This document shows, piece by piece, positions 24,471 through 32,782 of a stretch of DNA of 64,000 bases. Positions within the stretch are counted from its first letter, which is position 1. Each line of letters starts with the position of its first letter. The notes under the pieces were generated by a model. It worked only from the letters and a program-made list of their open reading frames with translations. It ran no database searches and was not told where the DNA came from. The DNA is from Lentzea atacamensis (lineage in GTDB: Bacteria; Actinomycetota; Actinomycetes; Mycobacteriales; Pseudonocardiaceae), in NCBI RefSeq assembly GCF_003269295.1, contig NZ_QLTT01000004.1, positions 682,001 through 746,000 of the forward strand. Reading direction: 5' to 3'. A program made the position numbers and the translations under genes.

Positions 24471-24958
24471 TCCGAGAAGAGCTGGGCGGTCGTGGAAGCG
24501 CCGTCCAGCGCCTCGCGGATGATGTCCGCGTGCCCGGAGTGGTGCGCGGTCTCCTGGAACACGCGCAGCACGATGCGCCGGATCGTCCACGGCTCCGGGT
24601 TCGGATCCCACGGTGCCGGTGGCATCGGGACCAGTTTGTCGAGATCGGCGGCGCGCACCGCCGCGTCGGTCGCGCGTCCCGCCTCGGCGTACGCGGCGAG
24701 CAACTCCTCGAAGGAGTCGCCGTCCCAGACGTACTGACCGGTGTCGAGCATGCCGTCCGGCATGCCGGGCTGTTCCGTGAGGATGTGGGTGTAGCCCAGC
24801 TCGCCCCGGGTGAGGTGCTTGAGCACCCCGCCCAGGGTGAGCTCGCTGACCGTGGTGCGCTTGACGGCGTCGGCCGCGGTCAGGCCCCGCATCGTGATGC
24901 GGAGCATCCGGCGTTGTTCGTTCAGCATGTGCAGCAGTTCGTCGTGCTCCGAGGTCAT
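24467..24958 (-). CDS. DinB-superfamily (DUF664) protein
   Basis: 163 residues. A four-helix DinB fold is visible: MLNEQRRMLRITMRGLTA, the LGGVLKHLTRGELGY helix with a metal-type His, and QETAHHSGHADIIREALDG with the closing H-x3-H pattern. These histidines match the metal site of mycothiol- or bacillithiol-dependent DinB/YfiT transferases, so it may be a thiol transferase; substrate unknown. Lying beside a mycoredoxin it fits mycothiol metabolism. The start is the ATG MTSEHDE or the GTG three codons earlier; neither has a good ribosome site. Confidence 0.8.
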   Translation of the reverse strand: MTSEHDELLHMLNEQRRMLRITMRGLTAADAVKRTTVSELTLGGVLKHLTRGELGYTHILTEQPGMPDGMLDTGQYVWDGDSFEELLAAYAEAGRATDAAVRAADLDKLVPMPPAPWDPNPEPWTIRRIVLRVFQETAHHSGHADIIREALDGASTTAQLFSD

Positions 24959-24996
24959 GCGGAGCACGTTAGGGCCGAATTAGGACAGCTCCGGTC

Positions 24997-26064
24997 CTAG
25001 CAGTACAGGTTCGCACCGGTGGGTACTCCGAGAATGCCGGTGAACTGCTGGTACTTCGAGACCCGGCTCTGCACCTGGGCGGGGTTGCCGCCGTTGCACT
25101 CGAGCGATCCGTTGATGCTGCGGATCGTCTCGCCGAACCCGTTGCCGTTGACCATGGCGTTGTGCGGGGTCATGGTGCCGGGCCCTGTCTGCGTGTTCCA
25201 GTACCAGAGCGCCGTCTTCCACGAGATCGCGGCGTCGGTCGCGACCTGGTCCGGGGAGACCAGCAGGTTGATGCCGAGGTAGTCGCCGGCCGCCTTGTAG
25301 TTGAAGTTCCACGACAGCTGGATCGGGCCGCGGCCGTAGTAGGCGTAGGTCCCGGCCGGGCAGCCGTAGGGCCTGCTCTCGTCGCAGAGGTCGTTGCCCT
25401 GGTTGATCTCCCTGATGTGCGCCAGCCCACCGGTCTCGTGCGAGGCGTTGGCGAGGAACGCCGCCGCCTCCTGCTTCTTCACGGTGTCGCTGCCCGTCTT
25501 GGCGAACGCGGGGAACGCGCTCATCGCCTCGACCAGGCCGCTGTAGGTGTAGAAGCTGTTGCGGGACGGGAACATCTGGTTGAACTGGGCTTCGCTGACG
25601 ACGAAGCTGCCGCCGCCACCACCTCCGCCACCGCCGTTGCAGTTGTACGGATCCCAGTACCAGGTGGAAATCGTCGGGCTGTAACCGGGATTGTCGTGCT
25701 CGGCGATGTAGTACGCGCCTTCGAACCTGACGATGGAGCCGGCGGTGTACCACTGTCCCTGCACCCAGTCGGGGTAGGCGCAGGTGCCGCCGCCACCACC
25801 TCCGTCACAGTTCGTGGGTTCCCAGTACCAGGTGGAAACCGTTGGGCTGTAACCGGGATTGTCGTGCTCGGCGATGTAGTACGCGCCTTCGAACCTCACG
25901 ATCGAACCTGCCGTGTACCACTGACCCTGCACCCAGTCGGTGAACGTACACGCCTGTGCGGACACTTCCGCCTGTGAGGAAGCGGAGGGCGTGATGACGG
26001 CCAGCGCCGCCGCCATCACACCTGCCGCGATAGACGCCAAGATGCGTTTTCTCAGCAAGGTCAC
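24997..26064 (-). CDS. Secreted GH19 chitinase with two tandem CBM5/12-type modules
   Basis: 355 residues from the GTG at 26064, with AGGAG upstream. After the signal peptide come two nearly identical chitin-binding modules (about 41-88 and 97-143), each with DWVQGQWYTAGSIVRFEGAY and a closing STWYW. A polyglycine linker leads to the GH19 domain (about 154-355). Catalytic glutamates are in ASHETGG and HIREIN; YYGRGPIQLSWNFNY and the C-terminal ANLYC are standard. It endo-hydrolyses chitin outside the cell. Two DasR-like sites lie upstream at 26128-26156. It is a paralogue of the next gene, which lacks binding modules. Confidence 0.95.
   Translation of the reverse strand: MTLLRKRILASIAAGVMAAALAVITPSASSQAEVSAQACTFTDWVQGQWYTAGSIVRFEGAYYIAEHDNPGYSPTVSTWYWEPTNCDGGGGGGTCAYPDWVQGQWYTAGSIVRFEGAYYIAEHDNPGYSPTISTWYWDPYNCNGGGGGGGGGSFVVSEAQFNQMFPSRNSFYTYSGLVEAMSAFPAFAKTGSDTVKKQEAAAFLANASHETGGLAHIREINQGNDLCDESRPYGCPAGTYAYYGRGPIQLSWNFNYKAAGDYLGINLLVSPDQVATDAAISWKTALWYWNTQTGPGTMTPHNAMVNGNGFGETIRSINGSLECNGGNPAQVQSRVSKYQQFTGILGVPTGANLYC
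25652..25940 (-). repeat. Intragenic tandem duplication encoding the two CBMs
   Basis: Two units of about 121 bp (25652-25772 and 25820-25940) repeat with a 168-bp offset (56 codons). By eye they differ at only about ten positions, mostly silent, so the module duplication is recent or is being homogenised. Confidence 0.85.
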
Positions 26065-26127
26065 CCACTCCTGGAGTCTGCGCGCCCGAGGAATCAAGGA
26101 TGTGAACACCGCTGAGATTGGCACCAT

Positions 26128-26156
26128 TGGTTCAGACCAGTCAAGGGTCTAGACCT
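26128..26156. promoter_or_regulatory. Two adjacent DasR-like operators upstream of a GH19 gene
   Basis: TGGTTCAGACCA (26128-26139) and GGGTCTAGACCT (26145-26156) each match 10 of 12 positions of the DasR core TGGTCTAGACCA and repeat every 17 bp. Paired 12-bp elements of this kind are the known regulatory repeats of Streptomyces chitinase promoters. They lie 64-92 bp before the GTG of the two-CBM chitinase and just after the stop of the second GH19 gene. Confidence 0.7.
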
Positions 26157-26162
26157 GTTCCG

Positions 26163-26852
26163 TCAACAGTAGAGGTTGCCGCCGGGTGCGACGCCGATGA
26201 TCCCGGTGAACTGGCGGTACTTCGACACGCGGCTCTCGACGGCGCCGGGGTTCTTCCCGCCGCACTCCAGGGATCCGTTGATGCTGCGGATCGTCTGGCC
26301 GAAGCCGCGTGAGTTGACCATGGCGTTGTGCGGGGTCATCGTGCCTGGCCCGTTCTGCGTCATCCAGTACCAGATCGCGGTCCGCCACGAGATGGTCGCG
26401 TCGCGGGCCACCCGGCTCGGCGTGCGCAACAGGTCCACGCCGAGGTAGTCGCCTGCCGCCTTGTAGTTGAAGTTCCACGACAGCTGGATCGGGCCGCGGC
26501 CGTAGTACTGCTTCACCCCGGCCGGGCAGCCGTACGGTTTGCTCTCGTCGCAGTAGTCGCCGTCCTTGTTGATCTCCTCGATGTACACGAGACCTCCGGT
26601 CTCATGGGAGACGTTGGCGAGGAACGCCGCGAGCTCCTGCTTCTTCACCGTGTCGCTGCCCTGGTTCGCGAACGAGCCGAACGTGGCCATCGCGTTCTTC
26701 AGGCCGCTGTAGGTGTAGAAGCCGTTGCGGGACGGGAACATGCGGTTGAACTGCGCTTCGGTGACGATGAACGGCGCCGCCGTCGCCGGCTGCACGAGCG
26801 TGAAGACGCCGAGCAGCGCGACGATCAGGGCGGCGGCGCGTGTTCCGGACAT
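26163..26852 (-). CDS. Secreted GH19 chitinase, catalytic domain only
   Basis: 229 residues from the ATG MSGTRAAALIVALLG, with GAGGAG about 10 bp upstream. A signal peptide ends at ATA. The GH19 domain starts at FIVTEAQFNRMFP and contains VSHETGG and IEEIN (both catalytic Glu), YYGRGPIQLSWNFNY and TMTPHNAMVNSRGFGQTIRS. It is closely related to the catalytic domain of the neighbouring chitinase but has no binding module, so it probably acts on soluble or fungal-wall chitin. A DasR-like site lies about 87 bp upstream. Confidence 0.95.
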   Translation of the reverse strand: MSGTRAAALIVALLGVFTLVQPATAAPFIVTEAQFNRMFPSRNGFYTYSGLKNAMATFGSFANQGSDTVKKQELAAFLANVSHETGGLVYIEEINKDGDYCDESKPYGCPAGVKQYYGRGPIQLSWNFNYKAAGDYLGVDLLRTPSRVARDATISWRTAIWYWMTQNGPGTMTPHNAMVNSRGFGQTIRSINGSLECGGKNPGAVESRVSKYRQFTGIIGVAPGGNLYC

Positions 26853-26938
26853 GGGGAACCAACTCCTCAGAGCATCTGCGCGCCCACTGTGAGTTACCGC
26901 TCTCACGGTGGCAGGCCGGGCACCCCGAGCACAAGAGG

Positions 26939-26950
26939 TGGTCTATACCT
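26939..26950. promoter_or_regulatory. DasR-like operator upstream of the second GH19 gene
   Basis: TGGTCTATACCT matches 10 of 12 positions of the DasR core and keeps the GGTCTA/TATACC symmetry around the centre. It occupies the gap between the chitinase start and the stop of the VOC gene. Confidence 0.55.
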
Positions 26951-26951
26951 T

Positions 26952-27335
26952 TTAGGAACCGGAACCGTAAGGCCTGGTGATGATCTCCAGCGCGTGGCCG
27001 TCGGGGTCGTCCCAGTAGACGCCGCGACCGCCGTCGTTGCGGTTGATCTGGCCCGGCTTGCTGTGGAACGGGTCGGCCCAGAAGTCGAGGCCGCGTTCCT
27101 GGATGCGGCCGAAGATCTGGTCGAACTCCTCCTCGGTCACCAGGAACGCGTAGTGCTGCGACGTGATCGGGCCCTGGCTGGTGAGGTAGTCGAGCGAGAC
27201 GCCGTTCGCGACCTCGACGACGAGGAACGGCCCGAAGCGGACCGGCTCCGGCAGGCCGAGGAGCGCGGTGAGGAAGCGCGCCGAACGCTCCTGGTCGGTG
27301 ACGTGGACGATGGTGTGGTTGAGCTGTACGGGCAT
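26952..27335 (-). CDS. VOC-superfamily (glyoxalase-like) protein
   Basis: 127 residues with two beta-alpha-beta-beta-beta units. The candidate metal ligands are His in LNHTIVHVTD, His in QHYAFLVTEEEFD and Glu in GHALEIITRPYG. The sequence ISRNDGG-like turn and WDDPDGHALEI are common to dioxygenase/fosfomycin-resistance-type VOC proteins; substrate cannot be assigned. The ATG lies inside the right arm of a perfect 13-bp hairpin (on the mRNA), which is unusual and may control initiation. It is downstream of the BNR gene on the same strand. Confidence 0.85.
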   Translation of the reverse strand: MPVQLNHTIVHVTDQERSARFLTALLGLPEPVRFGPFLVVEVANGVSLDYLTSQGPITSQHYAFLVTEEEFDQIFGRIQERGLDFWADPFHSKPGQINRNDGGRGVYWDDPDGHALEIITRPYGSGS

Positions 27336-27363
27336 GACACCTGCTTACTCCAGGTGTCATGCC
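27331..27363 (-). promoter_or_regulatory. Perfect 13-bp hairpin covering the VOC start codon
   Basis: GGCATGACACCTG and CAGGTGTCATGCC pair without mismatch around a 7-nt loop. On the minus strand the second arm contains the start ATG and the loop contains GGAG, so the folded mRNA would hide the start. It lies 12 bp after the stop of the BNR gene and could alternatively be its terminator or an operator. Confidence 0.6.
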
Positions 27364-27375
27364 CTTGTCCTGCGG

Positions 27376-28641
27376 TCAGCCGCGGAGCGAGAACACCGGC
27401 CACTTGCCCGTGTGGTTGGTCTTGCGGGTCTCGTGATCGATCGTGTTCGCGACCAGGTCGCTCGGCCGGTTCTCCACGAAGTTCGCGTAGAACGTCGTGT
27501 CGGCGCCGGCCGAGTACGGCACCACGAGGTCGTGTTTGGCGGTGGCGGAACCACCGGGCGTCCAGGACTTCACGAGGAGCCGCTTGCGATCCGCGCTGGC
27601 GTAGGAGAAGTCGACGCCGGTGCCGGTCGCGACGAGGTCCTTGAACAACGAGGTCGAGGTGTCGACGGTCGTGGAGGTCCAGGTGTTGTTCGCGAAACGG
27701 GCGAGCACGATCTTTGCGCTGCTGCTGCTGGTGTGCACGCCATAGCCCAGCACGAGCGAGCCGTCGCCGAGCGGCACGGTCACCGGGTTCTCCTCCGGCA
27801 ACGTCTTGCCCGCCGGCAGATCCGCCGGGTTCGTCGTCACGACCCGCGTCTTGTCGAGGTCGGCCGCGTCGACGACGGTGCCGAGCGTCGCGCCGCCGGC
27901 GGTGTGCATGCCGCCGGAAGCCGTGTCGAGGTAGGCGACGTAGATGTTCTTGCCGCCGCCGTTGTGTCCCTTCGGGCCGCCGTGCATCGACCAGGTCAGG
28001 TAGATGCGGCCGTTCCGCTGTGTCACGCCGAACGCGTACACCTCGGCGTACCGGTCTGCTGTCCGGCCCGAGTCGATGATCGTGCGCGGTGCGGACCAGG
28101 TCCTGCCGTGGTCCGTCGACTTGATCATCTTGTAGGTGCGGTACGGGTGCGACAGGTCCGTGTTGTGGCTGTAGAACAGGTGAATCGTGTTTCCGGTGAC
28201 GACCGGCTCGGGGTAGGTGTTCCTGTCCGTGGAGATCGTGCGGGCGGTCCACGTGCCGGTGATCGAGCGCGGCGCCGGCGCGGTGTAGAGCTGCAGCGAC
28301 GTCGTGTGCGTGGCGCGGAAGACCGCGAGCCTGCCGTCGCCGAGCTGGGTGAGCACCGGGTAGTCGTGGTAGGCGTTGTCGTGCGTCAGGTTCAGCGCGG
28401 CGACCTTCACCGCCGCCGACCACGTGTTCGTGCCATGGTCGAACGCCTTCACGTAGATGTCGTGCCTCGTGCCCGAGTACGACGCGAAGGTCTTGTTGAC
28501 CGTCGCGTCGTACACACCCGCGCCGTTGGTGCGCAGGCAGCCGTAGACGGAGGTCGTCGTGACGGTGTCCAGGGTGGGCGCGGCTTGCGCCGGTAGGGTG
28601 AAAATCCCGATTAGCAGCAGCGTTGCGGCCAATGCGCGCAT
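27376..28641 (-). CDS. Secreted BNR-repeat (BNR_4-like) protein, possible glycan lyase/sialidase-fold
   Basis: 421 residues from the ATG MRALAATLLLIG, with GGAGG 6 bp upstream. After the signal peptide a beta-propeller begins; it shows SVYGCLRTNGAGVYDATVNK, NAYHDYPVLTQLGDGRLAVF, NTYPEPVVTGNTIHLFYSHN and STDHGRTWSAPRTI (a BNR/Asp-box). This layout matches BNR_4 proteins, among which are polysaccharide lyases and sialidase-like hydrolases of unknown specificity. It is divergent from the GH92 mannosidase gene, 53 bp apart, suggesting a shared promoter region and joint action on glycans. Confidence 0.8.
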   Translation of the reverse strand: MRALAATLLLIGIFTLPAQAAPTLDTVTTTSVYGCLRTNGAGVYDATVNKTFASYSGTRHDIYVKAFDHGTNTWSAAVKVAALNLTHDNAYHDYPVLTQLGDGRLAVFRATHTTSLQLYTAPAPRSITGTWTARTISTDRNTYPEPVVTGNTIHLFYSHNTDLSHPYRTYKMIKSTDHGRTWSAPRTIIDSGRTADRYAEVYAFGVTQRNGRIYLTWSMHGGPKGHNGGGKNIYVAYLDTASGGMHTAGGATLGTVVDAADLDKTRVVTTNPADLPAGKTLPEENPVTVPLGDGSLVLGYGVHTSSSSAKIVLARFANNTWTSTTVDTSTSLFKDLVATGTGVDFSYASADRKRLLVKSWTPGGSATAKHDLVVPYSAGADTTFYANFVENRPSDLVANTIDHETRKTNHTGKWPVFSLRG

Positions 28642-28694
28642 CGCCGACCTCCGATGGGTGTCGGGGCGGCGACGATCGGACAATACTGCCTCTC

Positions 28695-31600
28695 ATGCGG
28701 ACACTGGTTGTAGCCGGGCTGTTACTGGGTCTGACAGTTCCTGCTCAAGCGGCACAGGCTGACGCAGACCCCTCGTCCTTGGTGAACCCCTTCGTGGGTA
28801 CGCAGAACTTCGGCAACACGTTCCCGGGAGCATCGGTCCCGTTCGGAATGGTGCAGGTCAGCCCTGATACGGGAGGACAGGGCGGCTACGACTACAAGGC
28901 GACCTCCATCTACGGCTTCTCGCAGACACACCTGTCGGGCGTGGGCTGCGGCGTCATGGGCGAGCTGCCGGTGATGCCGACAGTCGGGTCCGTTGACAAC
29001 GTTGACATCAACGCTTACAAGTCGGACTTCAGCCATTCGGACGAGGCCGCGCAACCTGGGTACTACCGCGTCGGGCTGTCCCGGTACGGGGTGAACGCCG
29101 AGCTCACGGCCACTCCGAGAACCGGTTGGCAGCGCTACACGTTCCCGTCGTCGGCCGCTGCCAACGTCCTGTTCAACACCGGGCGTTCGAACCAGACGGT
29201 GCTCGACTCCGAGATCCACGTCGTCGGTGACCGGACGATCGAGGGCCGGGTGCGCAACGGTCGGTTCTGCGCGGGCAAGGACGAGCACACCGTCTACTTC
29301 ACGGCGTCGTTCGACCGGCCGTTCGCCTCCTTTGGCGCGTGGCGAGGGAGCGTTCCCACACCGGGTGCCCGTGACGCGGCCGGAACCGGTGGCAACGGCG
29401 CGTGGGTCACGTTCGACGCAACGGCGGACCGCGATGTGGTGCTGAAGATCGGCCTGTCCTACACCGGGCTGGAAGGCGCTCGGAAGAACCTCGCGGCGGA
29501 GGCTCCTTCCCACGACTTCGACGGTGTGGTGACTGCGGCCAAGGACGTGTGGAAGAAACAGCTGGACGCGGTGCGGGTGTCCGGCGGGTCGCGGGACCGG
29601 CAGGTCGCCTTCTACACCGCGTTGTACCACTCGGTGCTGCATCCGAACCTCGCCGGTGACGTGGACGGCAAGTACATGGGCTTCGACGGCCGGGTACGCA
29701 CGGCTTCTGGCTACACGCCGTACCAGAACTTCTCGCTGTGGGACACGTACAGACCACAGAACCAGCTGTTGCAGATCCTGGAACCCCGTGTGGCCCGTGA
29801 CGTCGCACTGTCCGTTGTGGCCAGTGGCAGGGACGGGGGATGGTTGCCGCGCTGGGCGTTGGCCTCGTCCGAGACCAACATCATGACCGGTGACCCGGTC
29901 ACGCCGTTCCTGGTCGAGGCCTGGTCGAAGGGGTTGCTGCGCGGGTACGAGGAAGAGACGTACCAGCTGTTGCGCGCCAACGCTTTGTCGCTGCCTCCCG
30001 CCGACTCTCCCTACAACGGACGGTCCGGCGTCAACTACTACTCGGACCGCGGCTACATCCCGTCCGGCTTGAAGCTGGGCACGGACTGCGCGCACAAGGG
30101 CGGCGACAACGACTGCGTGCACCCGGCCTCGGCCACGCTCGAGTACTCGGCGGCGGACGCGTCGCTGGCGCTGATGGCACGCGGTCTGGGTCATCGCTCC
30201 GACGCGCGCCTGTTCGCTGATCGTGGCCAGTGGTACCGAAACCTGTGGGACTCGTCCACCGGTCACTTCCGGCCCCGCACCGTCGCCGGCACCTGGCTGA
30301 CGCCGTACAACCCGGTCGACGCGGCGCACCAGTTCCACGAGGGCGGCGCCTACCAGTACCAGTGGCTCGTGCCGCAGGATCCGGCCGGTCTGGTGTCGCT
30401 GATGGGCGGCCGCCGCGAGACGGAGAAACGCCTCGACGCGTTCTTCGCCTACGAGAAGCTCCTCGTGGACCCCGCCGGCACCGCGCGCCACGACTGGATC
30501 ACCGAACCGTACGACTACTACGGCAAACCGACCTACAACCCGAACAACGAACCCGACCTGCTCGCGCCCTACATGTACCTGTGGACGGGCACGCCGTGGA
30601 AGACCGCGACGGTCGTGCGGGCCGCGATGACGTTGTTCACGACCGGCCCGGACGGCATGACCGGCAACGACGACCTGGGCACGATGTCGGCCTGGTACGT
30701 CTTCTCGTCGCTGGGCATGTACCCGACCTTCAACGGTTCGGACTTCTTCGCGCTGTCGTCACCGCAGTTCCCGTCCGCGACCGTCCGGATCGGACAGTAC
30801 GGCTCGCAGGGCGGTACGTTGACGGTCTCGGCGCCCGATGTCTCGGATTCGGTGCGGTACGTCCGCAGTGCTTCGCTGAACGGCCGTGATGTGCACAAGA
30901 CCTGGCTTTCGTGGTCTTCCTTGGCACGCGGCGGAAAGCTGGTGTACGAGGTGTCCTCGCGGCCTTCGTCCTGGGGCACCGGTCGTTCGGACGAGCCGCC
31001 TTCGCTGAACGACGGCAACGTTGATTCGCGGCGCGCCTTGTCGGCGTCGTTGCGGAACAGCGAGATCGTGATGCCGACATCGGATTCCGCGCAGTCGCTG
31101 ACCTTGCAGCTCGACGTGCTGGCGCAGTCGCCGTCCGGCACGACCGTCCGGCCCGAGGTGACCGCTCCGGCCGGCTGGAAGGTGAGCGGAGCACGGCCGA
31201 TTGTCATCGTGTCGCGACATCTGCCGGTGCAGAGGACCGTGCCGTTGACGGTGTCGGTGCCCGCCGGGGTGGCTCCGGGGTCGTACGAGATCTCGGTGAA
31301 GGTCGAGTCCGTGACGGTGAAGGCCGTCGTCGAGGTGAAGCCGGCGGCGGTGTGCGCCTTCTCGACGTGTGCGGTGGACGTCGGACCGGAGCGCAACCAC
31401 GACGGCACGGCCACGGTGGCTGACTCCGCTTCCGGGAACTTCGACGGTGGTGGCTGGAGTTACGACGCGGCGTTGTTGCCTGCCGCTGGTCCTGTCACGT
31501 GGGGCGGGATCACCTACCAGGCGCCTGATCCCACCGGGACCGCGGCGAACTTCGTGGAGGCACGCGGGCAGGGATTGTTGCTGCCCGCCGGGCAGTTCTC

Positions 31601-31889
31601 CTGGCTGCACGTGGTCGGTGCGTCGCACAACGGGCCGGTGTCCACGTCCTTCACCGTCTGGTACACGGATGGCACCTCGGCCGAGGTGGCCGCTTCGGTG
31701 CCGGACTGGGCGGCCGGTGGCCCGGTGGTGCTGGAGATGCCGCACCGGATCAAGGCCGGGCAGGGTGTGGACGGGCCGCCGGTCCGGCTGTTCGGGCAGT
31801 CGTTGCGGCTGGACGCGGCCAAGACGGTCCGCTCGGTGACTTTGCCGAACGACCCGCGAGTGGAGCTGTACGCGCTCACACTGGCCTGA
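28695..31889 (+). CDS. Secreted GH92 alpha-mannosidase
   Basis: 1064 residues from the ATG MRTLVVAGLLLGLTV. A signal peptide ends near AQA. The GH92 N-terminal beta domain opens VNPFVGTQNFGNTFPGASVP; the catalytic (alpha/alpha)6 barrel follows, with NFSLWDTYRPQNQLLQI, YHEGGAYQYQW-like FHEGGAYQYQW, NEPDLLAPYMY and DGMTGNDDLGTMSAWYVFSSLG. The conserved acids in this last block serve the calcium-dependent inverting mechanism. Residues about 740-1064 add beta domains, the last an NPCBM-like module. GH92 enzymes trim alpha-1,2 or related mannosides, for example fungal cell-wall mannan. There is no ribosome site, so it may be leaderless. The stop overlaps the next start (TGATG). Confidence 0.93.
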   Translation: MRTLVVAGLLLGLTVPAQAAQADADPSSLVNPFVGTQNFGNTFPGASVPFGMVQVSPDTGGQGGYDYKATSIYGFSQTHLSGVGCGVMGELPVMPTVGSVDNVDINAYKSDFSHSDEAAQPGYYRVGLSRYGVNAELTATPRTGWQRYTFPSSAAANVLFNTGRSNQTVLDSEIHVVGDRTIEGRVRNGRFCAGKDEHTVYFTASFDRPFASFGAWRGSVPTPGARDAAGTGGNGAWVTFDATADRDVVLKIGLSYTGLEGARKNLAAEAPSHDFDGVVTAAKDVWKKQLDAVRVSGGSRDRQVAFYTALYHSVLHPNLAGDVDGKYMGFDGRVRTASGYTPYQNFSLWDTYRPQNQLLQILEPRVARDVALSVVASGRDGGWLPRWALASSETNIMTGDPVTPFLVEAWSKGLLRGYEEETYQLLRANALSLPPADSPYNGRSGVNYYSDRGYIPSGLKLGTDCAHKGGDNDCVHPASATLEYSAADASLALMARGLGHRSDARLFADRGQWYRNLWDSSTGHFRPRTVAGTWLTPYNPVDAAHQFHEGGAYQYQWLVPQDPAGLVSLMGGRRETEKRLDAFFAYEKLLVDPAGTARHDWITEPYDYYGKPTYNPNNEPDLLAPYMYLWTGTPWKTATVVRAAMTLFTTGPDGMTGNDDLGTMSAWYVFSSLGMYPTFNGSDFFALSSPQFPSATVRIGQYGSQGGTLTVSAPDVSDSVRYVRSASLNGRDVHKTWLSWSSLARGGKLVYEVSSRPSSWGTGRSDEPPSLNDGNVDSRRALSASLRNSEIVMPTSDSAQSLTLQLDVLAQSPSGTTVRPEVTAPAGWKVSGARPIVIVSRHLPVQRTVPLTVSVPAGVAPGSYEISVKVESVTVKAVVEVKPAAVCAFSTCAVDVGPERNHDGTATVADSASGNFDGGGWSYDAALLPAAGPVTWGGITYQAPDPTGTAANFVEARGQGLLLPAGQFSWLHVVGASHNGPVSTSFTVWYTDGTSAEVAASVPDWAAGGPVVLEMPHRIKAGQGVDGPPVRLFGQSLRLDAAKTVRSVTLPNDPRVELYALTLA
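29345..29358. promoter_or_regulatory. CebR-like palindrome inside the GH92 coding region
   Basis: AGGGAGCGTTCCCA matches 12 of 14 positions of the CebR box and lies about 650 bp inside the gene. Intragenic CebR boxes are known, but a chance match in coding DNA is likely. Confidence 0.2.
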
Positions 31890-32782
31890 TGGAGCGACTG
31901 AAAAGCGGAGTGCGGTCCCGCGTCTGGGCCGACGGCGACCGCATCGTCAAGCAGGTCATCGGCGATGCGGCCGCCTTCACCCGCGAGGTCACCGCGCTGC
32001 GGCTGGCCGAACACACCGGAATGGTGCCGCGCGTCCTCGACGTCGACCCGGACACCCGGACGGTCGTGATGGAGCGGCTGCCGTCTCATCCGTTCGACGA
32101 GGACTGGGTGATCGACTACGCCCGCGGCCTCGCCCGGCTGCACCAGGCGACTGGTCCCGAGCACGCCGGAGCCCTGCCGCGCCAGGAGGTTCCCGATCCG
32201 GAGCCGTTCCTGCGGTTCGTGCGCGCGCTGGACGTCGAGATCGGGGACGCGGAGACCGAGCTCGCCTTCACCGACACCGGCAAGTTCGACCTCCTGCACG
32301 GCGACCCGTGTCCTGGCAACGACATGTACACCGAACGCGGAGCCCGGTTCGTCGACCTCGAAGGTGCGATGCTCGGCGACGGGCTCACCGAGCTGGTGTA
32401 CCTGCGGATGGGTTTTCCGACCTGCGCGACCGTGTCCGAGACCCCGAAAGAGCTGCGGGAGGCCGCCGAGCAGGCCTACTTCTCCGAACGCGGCAGAGCC
32501 GAGCCGCCGGAGGACGCCTGCGTGCGGTGGCTGGTGCAGGGTGACGCGCTGGTGCAGCGGGCCGAGCGGGACGGCACCGACCACCTCGCCAGGGTCGTCG
32601 ACGAGGACTGGTTCTGGTACAGCACGACCGCACGCGGCCGGTTGATGTTCCGGGCACGGGTGGTGGCGGGGTTCACCGAGACCCACCCCGCGATGAGCGC
32701 GCTCGCCCGGCGGTTGCTCGAGCGCATGAACCGGATCTGGGAGCCGCAGCCGATCGCGACCCGGCGCACGCACATCTCATGA
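31889..32782 (+). CDS. Aminoglycoside phosphotransferase-fold kinase (APH family)
   Basis: 297 residues, ATG overlapping the GH92 stop (TGATG), so coupled to it. The kinase-like fold shows an N-lobe (SRVWADGDRIVKQVIG), the hinge MERLPSHPF, the catalytic loop LLHGDPCPGNDMY (Asp and Asn) and the metal loop FVDLEGA. This is the APH/choline-kinase superfamily of small-molecule phosphotransferases. Nothing indicates antibiotic resistance specifically; coupling to a mannosidase raises the possibility of a sugar or amino-sugar substrate. Its 3' end touches the convergent pseudouridine synthase gene. Confidence 0.8.
   Translation: MERLKSGVRSRVWADGDRIVKQVIGDAAAFTREVTALRLAEHTGMVPRVLDVDPDTRTVVMERLPSHPFDEDWVIDYARGLARLHQATGPEHAGALPRQEVPDPEPFLRFVRALDVEIGDAETELAFTDTGKFDLLHGDPCPGNDMYTERGARFVDLEGAMLGDGLTELVYLRMGFPTCATVSETPKELREAAEQAYFSERGRAEPPEDACVRWLVQGDALVQRAERDGTDHLARVVDEDWFWYSTTARGRLMFRARVVAGFTETHPAMSALARRLLERMNRIWEPQPIATRRTHIS

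Noticed and set aside
26602..27360. A 252-codon frame starting at the left arm of the VOC hairpin
   Set aside because: It arises because the palindrome repeats the ATG; the sequence is an out-of-frame reading of the VOC and chitinase genes.
31889..32782. Aminoglycoside resistance gene
   Set aside because: Only the superfamily fold supports it. Coupling to a mannosidase and lack of any resistance context make a metabolic kinase at least as likely.
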